Assembly: GCF_000270245.1 (NCBI RefSeq)
Contig: NC_015635.1
Location: 1,240,001 to 1,304,000, forward strand
Length of the DNA stretch: 64,000 nt
Direction: 5' to 3'
From: Microlunatus phosphovorus NM-1
GTDB lineage: Bacteria; Actinomycetota; Actinomycetes; Propionibacteriales; Propionibacteriaceae
This document shows positions 26,789 through 36,018 of this stretch, piece by piece; position 1 is the first letter of the stretch, and the number at the start of each line of letters is the position of its first letter. Both the position numbers and the translations under genes were made by a program. The notes below the pieces were generated by a model. It saw only the letters and a program-made list of their open reading frames with translations. It searched no databases and was not told the DNA's origin.

Positions 26789-27607
26789 ATGTCCGAGCTT
26801 CTCCTTGCCTCGACCGAGGCCGATGCGCGCGCGGCCGAAGCGGTCGAACAGCACCATGCAGCCATGGCTGGTGCGCTCCGCCTCGCGGTCGACACCGTGC
26901 TCGCCGAAGCCGTGCGCTCCGATGCCGCCGCCGCAGAGGCAGCCCGCCGGGATCTGGTGGCCTGGTGCGATCGCGAGTTGCTGCCGCACGCGCTCGCCGA
27001 AGAGGGGGCGCTCTATCCCTCGGGCCTGGCGAACCTCACTGGCCGGCTGCTCGTGGAGGGCATGCTGGCCGAGCACGGGTTGATCCTTCAGCTGGTCCAG
27101 GACCTGCGAACGGCGGCCGACCCGGTCACTGCGGCGGCCACGGCCGTCGCGCTGCGGACGGTGTTCGAATCCCATCTGGACAAGGAGAATTCGCTCCTGC
27201 TGCCGCTGTTGGCCGGCGATCCCTCGGTCTCGGTGGCCGAACTGCTGGGCGGGATGCACGAGTTGCTCGGTGCGGCAGATGCCTCAGCAGCCGACGCCGT
27301 GGGCGACCATGATCAAGAGCAGAGCCAGGCGGGCGGCTGCGGTGGACACACCTGCGCGTGCGGGGAGACCGATGATTCGGGTCTGCCGGAACTGGACGTC
27401 CGGAGTGTCCCGCATGTCATCCGGCATGCGACCGTGTTCGGTGCCCTCGAGTCGGTGTCACCCGGTGGTGGCGTCGTGCTGGTCGCGCCGCATGATCCGC
27501 TGCCGCTGCTGAACCAGATCGGCCAGCGCTGGCCCGGAGTCTTCGACGTCGCCTATTTGCAGCAGGGCCCGGACGCCTGGCGGCTCTCCCTGACCCGCGC
27601 CGCTTGA
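26789..27607 (+). CDS. Hemerythrin-like / DUF2249 protein
   Basis: I chose ATG 26789 because AGAAGGGA lies seven bases upstream; GTG 26765 and ATG 26768 are weaker. The product has 272 residues. Residues 20-150 form a hemerythrin-type four-helix bundle with EQHHAAM, LLPHALAEE, MLAEHGLIL and FESHLDKEN supplying diiron ligands. A Cys/His linker (GGCGGHTCACGE) follows. The C-terminal 75 residues (LDVRSVPHVIRHATVFGAL, then PHDPLPLL) are a DUF2249 domain. Such proteins accompany nitric oxide and Fe-S stress responses, which fits the divergent NnrS/NirK-like operon. Confidence 0.85.
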   Translation: MSELLLASTEADARAAEAVEQHHAAMAGALRLAVDTVLAEAVRSDAAAAEAARRDLVAWCDRELLPHALAEEGALYPSGLANLTGRLLVEGMLAEHGLILQLVQDLRTAADPVTAAATAVALRTVFESHLDKENSLLLPLLAGDPSVSVAELLGGMHELLGAADASAADAVGDHDQEQSQAGGCGGHTCACGETDDSGLPELDVRSVPHVIRHATVFGALESVSPGGGVVLVAPHDPLPLLNQIGQRWPGVFDVAYLQQGPDAWRLSLTRAA

Positions 27608-27612
27608 CGGGT

Positions 27613-27870
27613 TGAATGGTCGTGCTCGCTGGGATCGCCCTTCGAGCCCGGCTACTTCGTCGTCGTTCGGAGAGGAAAAAGACGCCTCTCCTCTCTCCTC
27701 CTCAGCACGCCGGCGGGCGATCCCAGCCGCTCGCACTCCGGCTGAATGGTCGTGCTCGCTGGGATCGCCCTTCGAGCCCGGCTACTTCGTCGTCGTTCGG
27801 AGAGGAAAAAGACGCCTCTCCTCTCCTCCTCAGCACGCCGGCGGGCGATCCCAGCCGCTCGCACTCCGGC
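27613..27870. repeat. Tandem duplication of a ~130-bp structured element
   Basis: This 333-bp gap between genes (27608-27940) is mostly two direct copies, 27613-27742 and 27743-27870, differing by two bases in a CT-rich tract. Each copy has outer arms GCTGGGATCGCCC and GGGCGATCCCAGC about 90 bases apart, and an inner hairpin (GGAGAGG pairs with CCTCTCC) around an A-run on the + strand, a T-run on the other. No protein is supported. The layout recalls the elements at 37938 and 54588. It could end transcription from the hemerythrin gene or from the converging 27941 gene. Confidence 0.85.
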
Positions 27871-27940
27871 GCCCGAACTTCTGCACCGCTATCCACACCT
27901 GCCGTGGGTCTTGCGCCTAAAGATCCGCGAGGTCGGGCGA

Positions 27941-28612
27941 TCAGCGCGCCGTGAACACATGCCAGATGATCACTGCGCCGCCGAGGAAGCAGGCGCCGAT
28001 GGAGATCTGCTGGGTGGCCCGCTGAATCCGGGCCCGCAGCTGTGGGCTCAGTCCGGACTTGGCTGGCGCGATCGCGTGCAACAGCATCGGGAGCCAGGTC
28101 GGGGTCACCACGATCGCGATCACCACGATCAGCAACAGACTCCGGAGTGCCCAGTCGATCGACACGGCACCGAGTCGCTGGGCAACGCTGAGGAACAGCG
28201 GCAGGGTGGTGAAGTTGGTGATCATGCCGAGCAGTCCGGCTGCGAACAGTCCGCGGCCGTCTTTGGGCAGCGCAGCGTCCTGGCTGGCACCCGACGTCTT
28301 CGACGGGGAATGCGGTCGACGGCTCTTGACGAGCTGCTGTACGCCGTACCCGATCAGCACTGCGGCAAGCACCAGGTCAACACCGCGAGAGGTGAGCTCA
28401 GCGGTGATCTTCTGCGACGTGGCCGCGCCCATCAGCCCCATCGCGGGGACGCCGAGAGCCAGCAGGCAACAGGCTGCGCCGGCCGCAAAGAAGGCGCCTG
28501 CTTTGGCTCCTGCCGACTCGACGACGCGCGAGGCGTTCAGGAAGAGCACTGGGCTGACGGCGGCGAGCAGGACGAGCGGAAGGCTGTGCGCCACGAAGGC
28601 CGACAGAGTCAT
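27941..28612 (-). CDS. GAP/LysE-like membrane transport protein
   Basis: This 223-residue protein has about six hydrophobic segments: AFVAHSLPLVLLAAVSPVLFL at the N-terminus, AFFAAGAACCLLALGVPAMGL, VDLVLAAVLIGYGV, a charged loop (KSRRPHSPSKTS), LFAAGLLGMITNFTTLPLFL, SLLLIVVIAIVVTPTWLPMLL and a last helix. The pattern of three helices, a hydrophilic loop, then three helices is that of the LysE/GAP (Sap) families that export amino acids or lipid-linked compounds in actinobacteria. The substrate cannot be told. Confidence 0.6.
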   Translation of the reverse strand: MTLSAFVAHSLPLVLLAAVSPVLFLNASRVVESAGAKAGAFFAAGAACCLLALGVPAMGLMGAATSQKITAELTSRGVDLVLAAVLIGYGVQQLVKSRRPHSPSKTSGASQDAALPKDGRGLFAAGLLGMITNFTTLPLFLSVAQRLGAVSIDWALRSLLLIVVIAIVVTPTWLPMLLHAIAPAKSGLSPQLRARIQRATQQISIGACFLGGAVIIWHVFTAR

Positions 28613-28885
28613 CGGATGATCCTAGAGACCTTGCGCCTGCTGCAGCGGCCAACTGGCTATGGTGACTGACCAGCGAGCAGGTGACTAATGCAGATAGTTG
28701 GCTCCTGCCCGTCGTGGGTGTTGTCGATGGAATTTCACCCTTCAGATTGCCTCCGAGAGGATTGTTATCTCCGATCGTCGTATTTCTTGTCGCGCAGGAC
28801 CCTCCTACAGGCTAGTGTCCGGCAATCGAGTGCCGACCGGCGGCGCTGTCGATTCGGATTTATCAAGTCAGAGAGGACTGGAAGC

Positions 28886-30766
28886 GTGAAACTGGGAGAC
28901 CGATCGGCCTCGCGGCGACGACGTGCAGCCGTCGCCTTGTCAGCAGCGTTCGTCGTAGGGGCAGGTGCATTGGCGACGCCCGCCTACGCTCAGCCGGACA
29001 CCACAAAGCGGGTCACGGCCCAGGCTGAAGATCCCTGCCCGACACCGGTCTCGATCGCCGACGTCAAGCAGGATCTGGCCGATGGAAAGCCGGTTGTCGG
29101 CACGGGCTGGACGGTGGTCAAGGGCACTACGCCCGAGTCGTTCAAGGTGGAAGTGCTTGCGGTCATCCCAGATGGGATCGGTGCCGGACGTGACCTGGTG
29201 ATGATCGAGGTCTCCGATCTCCCGAGCCAGAATGTGATCGGTTCCAATGGCATCTGGGCCGGTATGTCCGGATCGCCGGTGTATGTCGACGGCAAGCTCT
29301 TGGGTGCGATCTCGTACGGATTCACCTGGTCGGCGTCGCCGATCGGTGGACTCACCCCCGCGACGGACATGATGGAGTTGCTCAACGCGCCGACAGCCGG
29401 CCAGGCGAAGACCAAGGGTGCCGCCAAGAACAAGGTGACGCTGAGCGCTGGGCAGCGTCAGGCCGCGGAGGCTCGCGCTACGGCGGCGATTCCTCGTTCG
29501 CTGGAGAAGCTGCCGACTCCGGTGTCGGTGAGCGGGCTGAGCGACAAGCGCCTGGCGAGCCTGCAGAAGACCTTCGACAAATCGGGCCGCTCCTTCATCG
29601 CCTACCGGGGCGCCAGCGGCGGGAAGCCGGTCAGTTCGTCGGCGGTGCCGACTGCCCCCGTGCCCGGAGGAAACTTCGCCGCGGTGCAGATCTACGGCGA
29701 CCTCACGGTTGCGGGCATTGGCACGACCACAGCTGTCTGTGGCGACAAGGTGCTGGCCTTTGGTCATCCGATGGACTTCGCTGGCAAGGTGAGCTACGGC
29801 GCGAACCACGCGAGCGCGTTGCGGATCATGAATGACGGAGCCGATGGTTCCTTCAAGATGGCCAATCTCGGCGAGAACTTCGGCATCGTCGACCAGGACC
29901 GGTTGGCCGCCATCCGAGCCACGATCGGCAGCGGCCCGGTGACGACCCCGATCAAGTCGAAGATCACCAACCTCGACAACGGGAAGTCGCGGACCGGCAC
30001 CACGGAGTCCGCGGTGCCGGAATACACGGCCGCGGCGACCGTGTACGGGTTGTGGGCCAACTACGACTCGACGTTCGACAAGTGGGGCAAGGGGCTCGCC
30101 ACCTCCTCCTGGACGATCAAGGGCACTCGGGCCGGTGGCAAAGCGTTCTCGGTGTCCCGCAGCGACATGTGGTCCGATCTCGGTGATCCGACCATCGATC
30201 CTGCGATCGAGGCTGCCGATGCGGTCGACGCACTGCTCTCGAACGAGTACGAGCCGGTCAAGATCACCAGTGTTGATTTCAATTCTTCGGTGAAGTCGGC
30301 GTACGAGCGGTATCGGATCACCAAGCTCGCCGTCTCGGTGAATGGTGGCAAGTACAAGAATGTCTCCTCCATCACGGTGAAGCCGAAGGCGAAGCTGAAG
30401 GTGCGGGTCACGATGCGTGGCTACCAGAGCACCGTCGACAGGAATGTCGTGCTGAATCTGAAGGTGGCGAAGCGGTATGCGAAGCAGATCGGAACCATCA
30501 CGGTTCAGGGCGGTCTTTCCGCGGGATCATCGAGCTTCTTGGACGATGAGGACCTCAGCTGTCTGCTGATGGACTGCGATGAGTCCGAGGGCAGTCTGAA
30601 CTCGATCATCTCCGACATCACGTCACCGCCGAAGAACAACGTGGTGCGTGCCGACCTGGACTTCGGCGAGAACGACGAGGGTGAGTTCAGCGGTGATGCG
30701 AGGACCTTCGCGGCTGCGCCGGTGACCGGCGAGAAGGTCATCGTGATCAAGGTCAAGAAGAAGTAG
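28886..30766 (+). CDS. Secreted SpoIVB-type S55 peptidase-domain protein
   Basis: I chose GTG 28886 (626 residues; GAGAGGA upstream); the open frame runs back to 28688. A signal peptide is clear: SRRRRAAVALS, then a hydrophobic core, then PAYAQ. The S55 domain shows GIWAGMSGSPVYVDG near 120-135 with the nucleophile Ser, and VLAFGHPMDF near 290, both typical of SpoIVB-like peptidases. The last 250 residues look like a beta-rich surface domain with an acidic DDEDLSC...DCDES stretch. SpoIVB acts in sporulation of Bacillus; actinobacterial members have no settled role. It stands alone, ending before a palindromic repeat. Confidence 0.78.
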   Translation: MKLGDRSASRRRRAAVALSAAFVVGAGALATPAYAQPDTTKRVTAQAEDPCPTPVSIADVKQDLADGKPVVGTGWTVVKGTTPESFKVEVLAVIPDGIGAGRDLVMIEVSDLPSQNVIGSNGIWAGMSGSPVYVDGKLLGAISYGFTWSASPIGGLTPATDMMELLNAPTAGQAKTKGAAKNKVTLSAGQRQAAEARATAAIPRSLEKLPTPVSVSGLSDKRLASLQKTFDKSGRSFIAYRGASGGKPVSSSAVPTAPVPGGNFAAVQIYGDLTVAGIGTTTAVCGDKVLAFGHPMDFAGKVSYGANHASALRIMNDGADGSFKMANLGENFGIVDQDRLAAIRATIGSGPVTTPIKSKITNLDNGKSRTGTTESAVPEYTAAATVYGLWANYDSTFDKWGKGLATSSWTIKGTRAGGKAFSVSRSDMWSDLGDPTIDPAIEAADAVDALLSNEYEPVKITSVDFNSSVKSAYERYRITKLAVSVNGGKYKNVSSITVKPKAKLKVRVTMRGYQSTVDRNVVLNLKVAKRYAKQIGTITVQGGLSAGSSSFLDDEDLSCLLMDCDESEGSLNSIISDITSPPKNNVVRADLDFGENDEGEFSGDARTFAAAPVTGEKVIVIKVKKK

Positions 30767-30791
30767 CCGGGTCACCGCTACCTCAACCCAC

Positions 30792-30859
30792 GATCTGCTC
30801 GGGTTCGTCGGCTTCGCTCTATCTACAGATGGAGCAAGTCCGACGAACCCGAGCAGATC
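30792..30859. repeat. 68-bp palindromic element P1, possible bidirectional terminator
   Basis: A perfect 20-bp inverted repeat begins GATCTGCTCGGG at 30792 and mirrors at 30840-30859, around a 28-nt centre holding TCGCTCTATCT. It lies between two converging genes, 124 bases apart, so a terminator role is plausible, although there is no T-run. The related P2 at 35525 has the same arm length and the same centre motif. Confidence 0.8.
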
Positions 30860-30889
30860 TGCGTTGGGGGCGGGGAGCGCGGTGGCCGG

Positions 30890-33800
30890 TCAGCGGGTGA
30901 AGCGCAGGGTGACCAACTGGAAGGGACGCAACCGCAAGTCAGCCACGCCGTCGACGAGGGTGCCGCAATCGCGAACCCCGTACGTGCCGGTGCGCTCCAA
31001 CAGATCGGTCGCGACGACCGCGGAGGCGCCGTCGCCGAGTTGCACCCGGGCGGAGGCGCGCGCACCAAGAGACTCGTACAGCCGAACCACGACATCACCC
31101 GAGCGGTCGTTGGCGAGCTTGACCGACTCGACCACGACGGCCGGGTTGTCCACGGTGACCAGCGGCGTGAAGCCCTGTCCGCCCTGAACTGACCGGAGCG
31201 GCAGATTGGTCCGATAGCCCTCCTCGACGCCATCGCCGATCGCGGCCCCGGGCCTGACAGACACCGTCAACGTGTGCTCGCCCTGGTCTGCGTCGGGGTC
31301 GGGATAGAGCGGCGCCCGGATCAGCGACAGGCTCACCGTCGTGGTCGTACCGCGATCGGCGCGAGTGTGCCGATGGGCGCCGAACCCGTACGTGGAGTCG
31401 TTGGTCACCGCCACTCCGAAGCCTGGCTCGCCCACCCAGACGAATCGGTGCGCGCACGTCTCGAACTTCGCCTCTTCCCAGGACGTGTTGGTGTGCGTCG
31501 GCCGGAACAGGTGGCCGAACTGTGTTTCGGCGGCCACCTCATTCGCATGCACATCGAAGCCGAAAACCAGCTTGAGCAGCTTCTGCTGCTCGTGCCAGTC
31601 GATGTCGTGCTCGATGCGGACGGCCTCCGCGCCCGGGGCAAGCACGATCCGTTGTTCGATCACCGACCCGGCAGGGGTACGCCGGACGGTGGTCACCGTT
31701 GCGGCGCCGTCGGTCTCGGAGACCGTCAGGGAGTCGACCTCGTCGAGTTCGAGCACGGTACGTCGGTAGTACTCGTCGATGTCCCAGGCGTCCCAGTTGG
31801 CCGGCTCATCGCGATGCAGTCGCAGTACGTTCGACGGCTGCTCGGGACCCAGCGCCTCTCGTCCGGTGGCGTGCTCGACCAGCGAGACCAGTTGACCGTG
31901 AGCGTCGATGACGGCACGCACGATCGAGTTGTCGAGCACGATCCGGCTGCCGGTGTCGCCATCGATCGTGGACACCGTGGCCGGTGCGACGGTCGGCAGG
32001 TCGGTGCGGGCGACCGCCCCCAGAGCCGGTACGCCGTCGCGACCGTGCGGGGCAGCGTTCACCAGGATCTGCCCCTCCCCGGGGCCGACCAGCGCCGCCA
32101 ACGCCTCCTCGATGATTGCGGTTGCCCCGGCGGTGATGGCCGCATGATTGCGCTCGGCATCGTGATGCACCCAGGCGATCGACGACCCGGGCAGGATGTC
32201 GTGGAACTGGTGCAGCAGCAACAACTCCCACAGTTCGGCGAGCCGCTGGTAGGGGTAGTCGTAGCCGGTTCGGACCGCGGCCGTGGCCGCGTACAGCTCG
32301 GCCTCGCGGAGCAGGTGCTCGTTGCGCCGGTTGCCCTGCTTGGTCTTGAGCTGACTGGTCAGGGTGCCGCGGTGCAGCTCCAGATACATCTCGCCCCGCC
32401 AGACGGGTGCGTTGCCGTACTCCGCTTCAGCGCGGGAGAAGAAGTCGCGCGGAGTCGACAGCTCAACTCGAGGTGAGCCGTCCAGGTCCGCCGTGCGATG
32501 GGCGGCGGCGATCATCTCGCGGGTGGGGCCGCCGCCGCCGTCGCCGTGTCCGTACGGCAGCAGCGACAGGTTGGCCGCGCCCTTCTCGGCGTACTGCCGG
32601 GAGGCGCGGGCGAGTTCCTCCCCGGAGACGATCGAGTTGTAGGTGTCCGCCGGCGGGAAGTGGGTGAAGACCCGGGTGCCGTCGATGCCCTCCCACCAGA
32701 ACGTGTGATGCGGCATCCGGTTGACCTGGTTCCAGGAGATCTTCTGGGTGAGAAACCAGCGCGATGCGGAGGCGGCGACGATCTGCGGCAGCGCCGCGGA
32801 GTAGCCGAAGGAGTCCGGCAGCCAGACCTCCTCGGTCTCCACCCCGAACTCGTCGAGGAAGAACTGCTTGCCGGCCACGAACTGGCGGGCCATGGCCTCG
32901 CCGCCGGGCATGTTGGTGTCCGACTCGACCCACATGCCGCCGACCGGCGCGAACTGGCCGCGAGCGACCAGTCCCTTGATCCGCTCGAACAGAGCGGGGT
33001 AGTGCTGCTTCATCCACTGGTACTGCTGCGCCGAGGAGCAGGCGAACACGAAGTCAGAGTGCCGGTCGGCCAGGTCGGCGACGTTGCTCCAGGTCCGGGC
33101 CACCTTGCGTACCGTCTCGCGGAGCGGCCACAGCCACGCCGAGTCGATGTGCGCGTGGCCGACCGCGACCATCCGATGAGCCGAGGCGGCAGCTGGGGCT
33201 GCGAGGACCTCGGCCAGCTGCTCCCTGCCGGCGTCAGTGGTGCCGGCGACATCGGTCGGGTCGACCACATCCACCATCCGGCTGAGAGCGTGCAGGATCT
33301 CGTACCGGCGGGCATCTGTCGCACTCAGCTGCCCCATCAGGCCGCGCAGGGACCAGATGTCGCGCAGCAGTTCGTAGACCCCGACGTCCAGCAGGGTGAC
33401 GTCGACAGCGCGCAGCTCATACTGCGGGTCGTCGCCGGCGGTCGCCTTGTCGCCCAGCAGGGTGGGCTGGAAGGCGCCGCGGGACATCGTCGCGCCGACG
33501 TCGGGGTTGGCGGCCGCCTCCAGATAGAAGTCGATCTTGTCCCCATCTGCCGGTGAGGCCGATAGGTCGACCGGCAGCCAGCGGTTGTCCGGCGAGATCG
33601 CCTTGATGATCGTGCCGTCGGTACGCCAGGCCAGCCCTTCGGCGTTGAAGCCCGGTCCGCCGGTGAACCCGAGATCGATATCGATCTCGATCCGAGTGCC
33701 GGGGACGTCCCGCCACTCCGCGGGCACCGTGCCCTGGGCGCGGAGCCACAGTGTCGACCACGGCCGTCCCCACCGGGATCCGATCTCGACCGGCTGGTAG

Positions 33801-33955
33801 GTCGCCGCCGCAGCCTCCTCGAACGGCACCGGTTCGTCGGGGACCGACCAGCCCAGCAGGGTCAGCGGACGGCGCTCGCGATAGAGGGCCGGTGTGAGGT
33901 GATCGCGTACGAAACGGTCGAGCCGCTGGGTCAGAAGATCGCCATGATCATGCAC
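30890..33955 (-). CDS. GH38 alpha-mannosidase
   Basis: This 1021-residue protein starts at GTG 33955. GH38 landmarks are in order: VGHAHIDSAWLWPL near 263-276 (zinc His/Asp), CSSAQQYQWMKQHYP, PVGGMWVESDTNMPGGEAMARQF near 340-362 (nucleophile Asp region), and WLPDSFGYSAALPQI. A beta-rich C-terminal half completes the length expected for bacterial cytoplasmic alpha-mannosidases. There is no signal peptide. It releases alpha-mannose from imported oligosaccharides. It follows the GH51 gene by 9 bases in the same operon. Confidence 0.93.
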   Translation of the reverse strand: MHDHGDLLTQRLDRFVRDHLTPALYRERRPLTLLGWSVPDEPVPFEEAAAATYQPVEIGSRWGRPWSTLWLRAQGTVPAEWRDVPGTRIEIDIDLGFTGGPGFNAEGLAWRTDGTIIKAISPDNRWLPVDLSASPADGDKIDFYLEAAANPDVGATMSRGAFQPTLLGDKATAGDDPQYELRAVDVTLLDVGVYELLRDIWSLRGLMGQLSATDARRYEILHALSRMVDVVDPTDVAGTTDAGREQLAEVLAAPAAASAHRMVAVGHAHIDSAWLWPLRETVRKVARTWSNVADLADRHSDFVFACSSAQQYQWMKQHYPALFERIKGLVARGQFAPVGGMWVESDTNMPGGEAMARQFVAGKQFFLDEFGVETEEVWLPDSFGYSAALPQIVAASASRWFLTQKISWNQVNRMPHHTFWWEGIDGTRVFTHFPPADTYNSIVSGEELARASRQYAEKGAANLSLLPYGHGDGGGGPTREMIAAAHRTADLDGSPRVELSTPRDFFSRAEAEYGNAPVWRGEMYLELHRGTLTSQLKTKQGNRRNEHLLREAELYAATAAVRTGYDYPYQRLAELWELLLLHQFHDILPGSSIAWVHHDAERNHAAITAGATAIIEEALAALVGPGEGQILVNAAPHGRDGVPALGAVARTDLPTVAPATVSTIDGDTGSRIVLDNSIVRAVIDAHGQLVSLVEHATGREALGPEQPSNVLRLHRDEPANWDAWDIDEYYRRTVLELDEVDSLTVSETDGAATVTTVRRTPAGSVIEQRIVLAPGAEAVRIEHDIDWHEQQKLLKLVFGFDVHANEVAAETQFGHLFRPTHTNTSWEEAKFETCAHRFVWVGEPGFGVAVTNDSTYGFGAHRHTRADRGTTTTVSLSLIRAPLYPDPDADQGEHTLTVSVRPGAAIGDGVEEGYRTNLPLRSVQGGQGFTPLVTVDNPAVVVESVKLANDRSGDVVVRLYESLGARASARVQLGDGASAVVATDLLERTGTYGVRDCGTLVDGVADLRLRPFQLVTLRFTR

Positions 33956-33964
33956 TTGAGGAGC

Positions 33965-35491
33965 CTATCGGGAGGTATGGAGTTCGAGGACGGTCCAGGA
34001 GAGGGCCGGCAATCTGGCGGTGAGGCGGCCGTCTCGTACCGTGTGATCATCGAACCGCACGGGCACGACCGCATCGTGCTGGACCGCGTTGGTGGCATGC
34101 CGGTCCTGTCCCGCGCCGGCATGCAGGGTGGTTGCGGCCAGTACTGAGGTGCCGCCGATCCCGCGCAGGTCCACCTCGAGCCGGGCGGTCTCGGTAAGAC
34201 TTCGGTTGGCCACGAAGAGCGCTGCTCGACCGGACTCGGTGTCATAGGTCGCGGTCGCATCGACCAGCGGTACGTCGGTGTAGGCCGCGGAGTCGAACAG
34301 GTCCGAGGCGCCCACCACCTGAAGGATCTGCCCCCGCGCCAGCCGGCGCACCTGCTCGAACGGGTACGCGATGGTCTGCTTCCACGCTTCGCCACCGGGC
34401 TCGGAGCGCAGCAGTCCGATGACGTTGACCAGTTGAGCCTGACAGGCAACCGTGACCCGGTCGCCGTGCCGCAGCAGCGAGTTGAGCAGCGTCCCGACGA
34501 CCACCGCATCGGTGACCGTGTAGTCATCTTCGATCAGCCGTGGATGTTTCTCCCAGGGAATGCCGGCGGGCTGGGGACCATCGCCGCTGAACCGCTGCTG
34601 GTACCAGACGTTCCACTCGTCGAAGCTCAGGTTGATCCGCTTCTTCCGGCCCAGCCGTGCCCGCACGGCATCCGCGGTCGCGACCACCGACTCGATGAAG
34701 CGGTCCATGTTGACCGCGCTGGCCAGGAAGGACAGGGCGTCGTCGCCCTGCTCCTCGTAGTAGGCGTGCAGCGAGATGTAGTCGACGGTGTCGTAGCAGT
34801 GCTCCAGCACCTCCGACTCCCAGGCGCCGAAGGTCGGCATCGAGGAGTTCGACGAACCGCACGCCACCAATTCGATGTCGCCGTCGACCAGCCGCATCGC
34901 CTTGCCGGTCTCGTTGGCCAGCCGGCCGTACTCGGTTGCGGTCTTGTGACCGACCTGCCACGGTCCGTCCATCTCGTTGCCCAGACACCACAGCTTGACG
35001 CCGAACGGATCAGCCGCGCCGTTGGCAATTCGCCGATCGGACCACGCGGTGCCACCGGGGTGGTTGGCGTACTCGATCAGATCGCAGGCCTCCTGCAGCC
35101 CGCGGGTGCCGAGGTTGACCGCCATCATCGGCTCAGTGCCGATCTTCTTGGTCCAGCTGAGGAAGTCGTGCAACCCGAACTGGTTGGTCTCGATCGAGTG
35201 CCAGGCCAGGTCCAGCCGAGTCGGTCGCTGGTCGCGGGGACCGATGCCGTCCTCCCAGCGGTAGTTGGAGACGAAGTTGCCGCCGGGGTAGCGGACGACG
35301 GTCGGCCCGAGCTCACGAGTCAGCTCGAGCACGTCGGTCCGCAGTCCGTCGGTATCAGCACTGGGGTGGTCGGGCTCGTAGATACCGGTGTAGACGCAGC
35401 GACCCAGGTGCTCGACGAAGGAGCCGAACAGTCGACGGGGGACCGGCGCCACGGCGTACGCGGCATCGAGGACGAGACGGGCGGCGGGCAC
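33965..35491 (-). CDS. GH51 alpha-L-arabinofuranosidase
   Basis: At 508 residues this is a complete, intracellular-type GH51 enzyme. The N-terminus has FGSFVEHLGRCVYTGIYEP; VRYPGGNFVSNYRWEDG follows near 65-81; the acid/base Glu is in CLGNEMDGPWQ near 170; LHAYYEEQ comes later; and the nucleophile Glu is in LSFDEWNVWYQ near 293. It removes terminal arabinofuranose from arabinan or arabinoxylan fragments. With the mannosidase downstream it suggests use of plant polysaccharide fragments. The P2 palindrome sits 33 bases upstream of the start. Confidence 0.94.
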   Translation of the reverse strand: MPAARLVLDAAYAVAPVPRRLFGSFVEHLGRCVYTGIYEPDHPSADTDGLRTDVLELTRELGPTVVRYPGGNFVSNYRWEDGIGPRDQRPTRLDLAWHSIETNQFGLHDFLSWTKKIGTEPMMAVNLGTRGLQEACDLIEYANHPGGTAWSDRRIANGAADPFGVKLWCLGNEMDGPWQVGHKTATEYGRLANETGKAMRLVDGDIELVACGSSNSSMPTFGAWESEVLEHCYDTVDYISLHAYYEEQGDDALSFLASAVNMDRFIESVVATADAVRARLGRKKRINLSFDEWNVWYQQRFSGDGPQPAGIPWEKHPRLIEDDYTVTDAVVVGTLLNSLLRHGDRVTVACQAQLVNVIGLLRSEPGGEAWKQTIAYPFEQVRRLARGQILQVVGASDLFDSAAYTDVPLVDATATYDTESGRAALFVANRSLTETARLEVDLRGIGGTSVLAATTLHAGAGQDRHATNAVQHDAVVPVRFDDHTVRDGRLTARLPALSWTVLELHTSR

Positions 35492-35524
35492 GGGCGCTCT
35501 CCTGGGTGTGATCCTGGGTCTGGC

Positions 35525-35592
35525 GATCTGCTCGAGCTTGTCGGTCTCGCTCTATCTGTAGGTAGTGCAGATCCGACAAGATCGAGCAGATC
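35525..35592. repeat. 68-bp palindromic element P2
   Basis: Arms GATCTGCTCGAG...GTCGG (35525-35544) and their complement (35573-35592, one mismatch) enclose a 28-nt centre with TCGCTCTATCT. It is closely related to P1 at 30792. It lies directly upstream of the glycosidase operon and of the divergent 35646 gene, so it could also act as an operator or attenuator. Confidence 0.8.
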
Positions 35593-35645
35593 TGGGGACG
35601 TCTCTGCAATCAGATCCCTATCTTGCAGGCACTACGCTGGGCGAG

Positions 35646-36011
35646 GTGAGTGAGTTGCCGATCTCGTCGCCCTACCGGAGCACTCCCGACGCGCCGGTCA
35701 CCAACGAGGTGCGTGATCAACTGAGCAGGCAGCTGAATGACGCCTATTCGGCTGGGAAGATCGGGGAGGACGACTTCCGCGCGCGACTCGACACGCTGTT
35801 CGGAGCCCATCGGCTGGGCGAGCTGATCCCGGTCGTGCAGGGCCTGCCCCCGCTCCAGACGTACGCAGCGCCGGAGATCGTGGTCAGCAATGGCGGTCAG
35901 CCTGGCGAACTCACGACGGCGCGGGACGGCAGCAAGCTGACACTGGTCACTGGGGGAGCGCTGATCGGTGCTGTGATCCTGATCGTGATCCTGCTGGTGA
36001 TCCTGCTGTAG
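35646..36011 (+). CDS. DUF1707 membrane-anchored small protein
   Basis: The product has 121 residues from GTG 35646. Residues 20-65 form the DUF1707 region (VTNEVRDQLSRQLNDAYSAGKIGEDDFRARLD, typical charged two-helix stretch), followed by LFGAHRLGELIPVVQGLP. A single C-terminal membrane helix ends the protein (GGALIGAVILIVILLVILL). Such proteins are abundant in actinobacteria and may act as membrane-tethered adaptors; no specific job is known. The upstream in-frame extension to 35565 runs into the P2 palindrome and is unlikely. Confidence 0.8.
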   Translation: MSELPISSPYRSTPDAPVTNEVRDQLSRQLNDAYSAGKIGEDDFRARLDTLFGAHRLGELIPVVQGLPPLQTYAAPEIVVSNGGQPGELTTARDGSKLTLVTGGALIGAVILIVILLVILL

Positions 36012-36018
36012 ATCCGCC

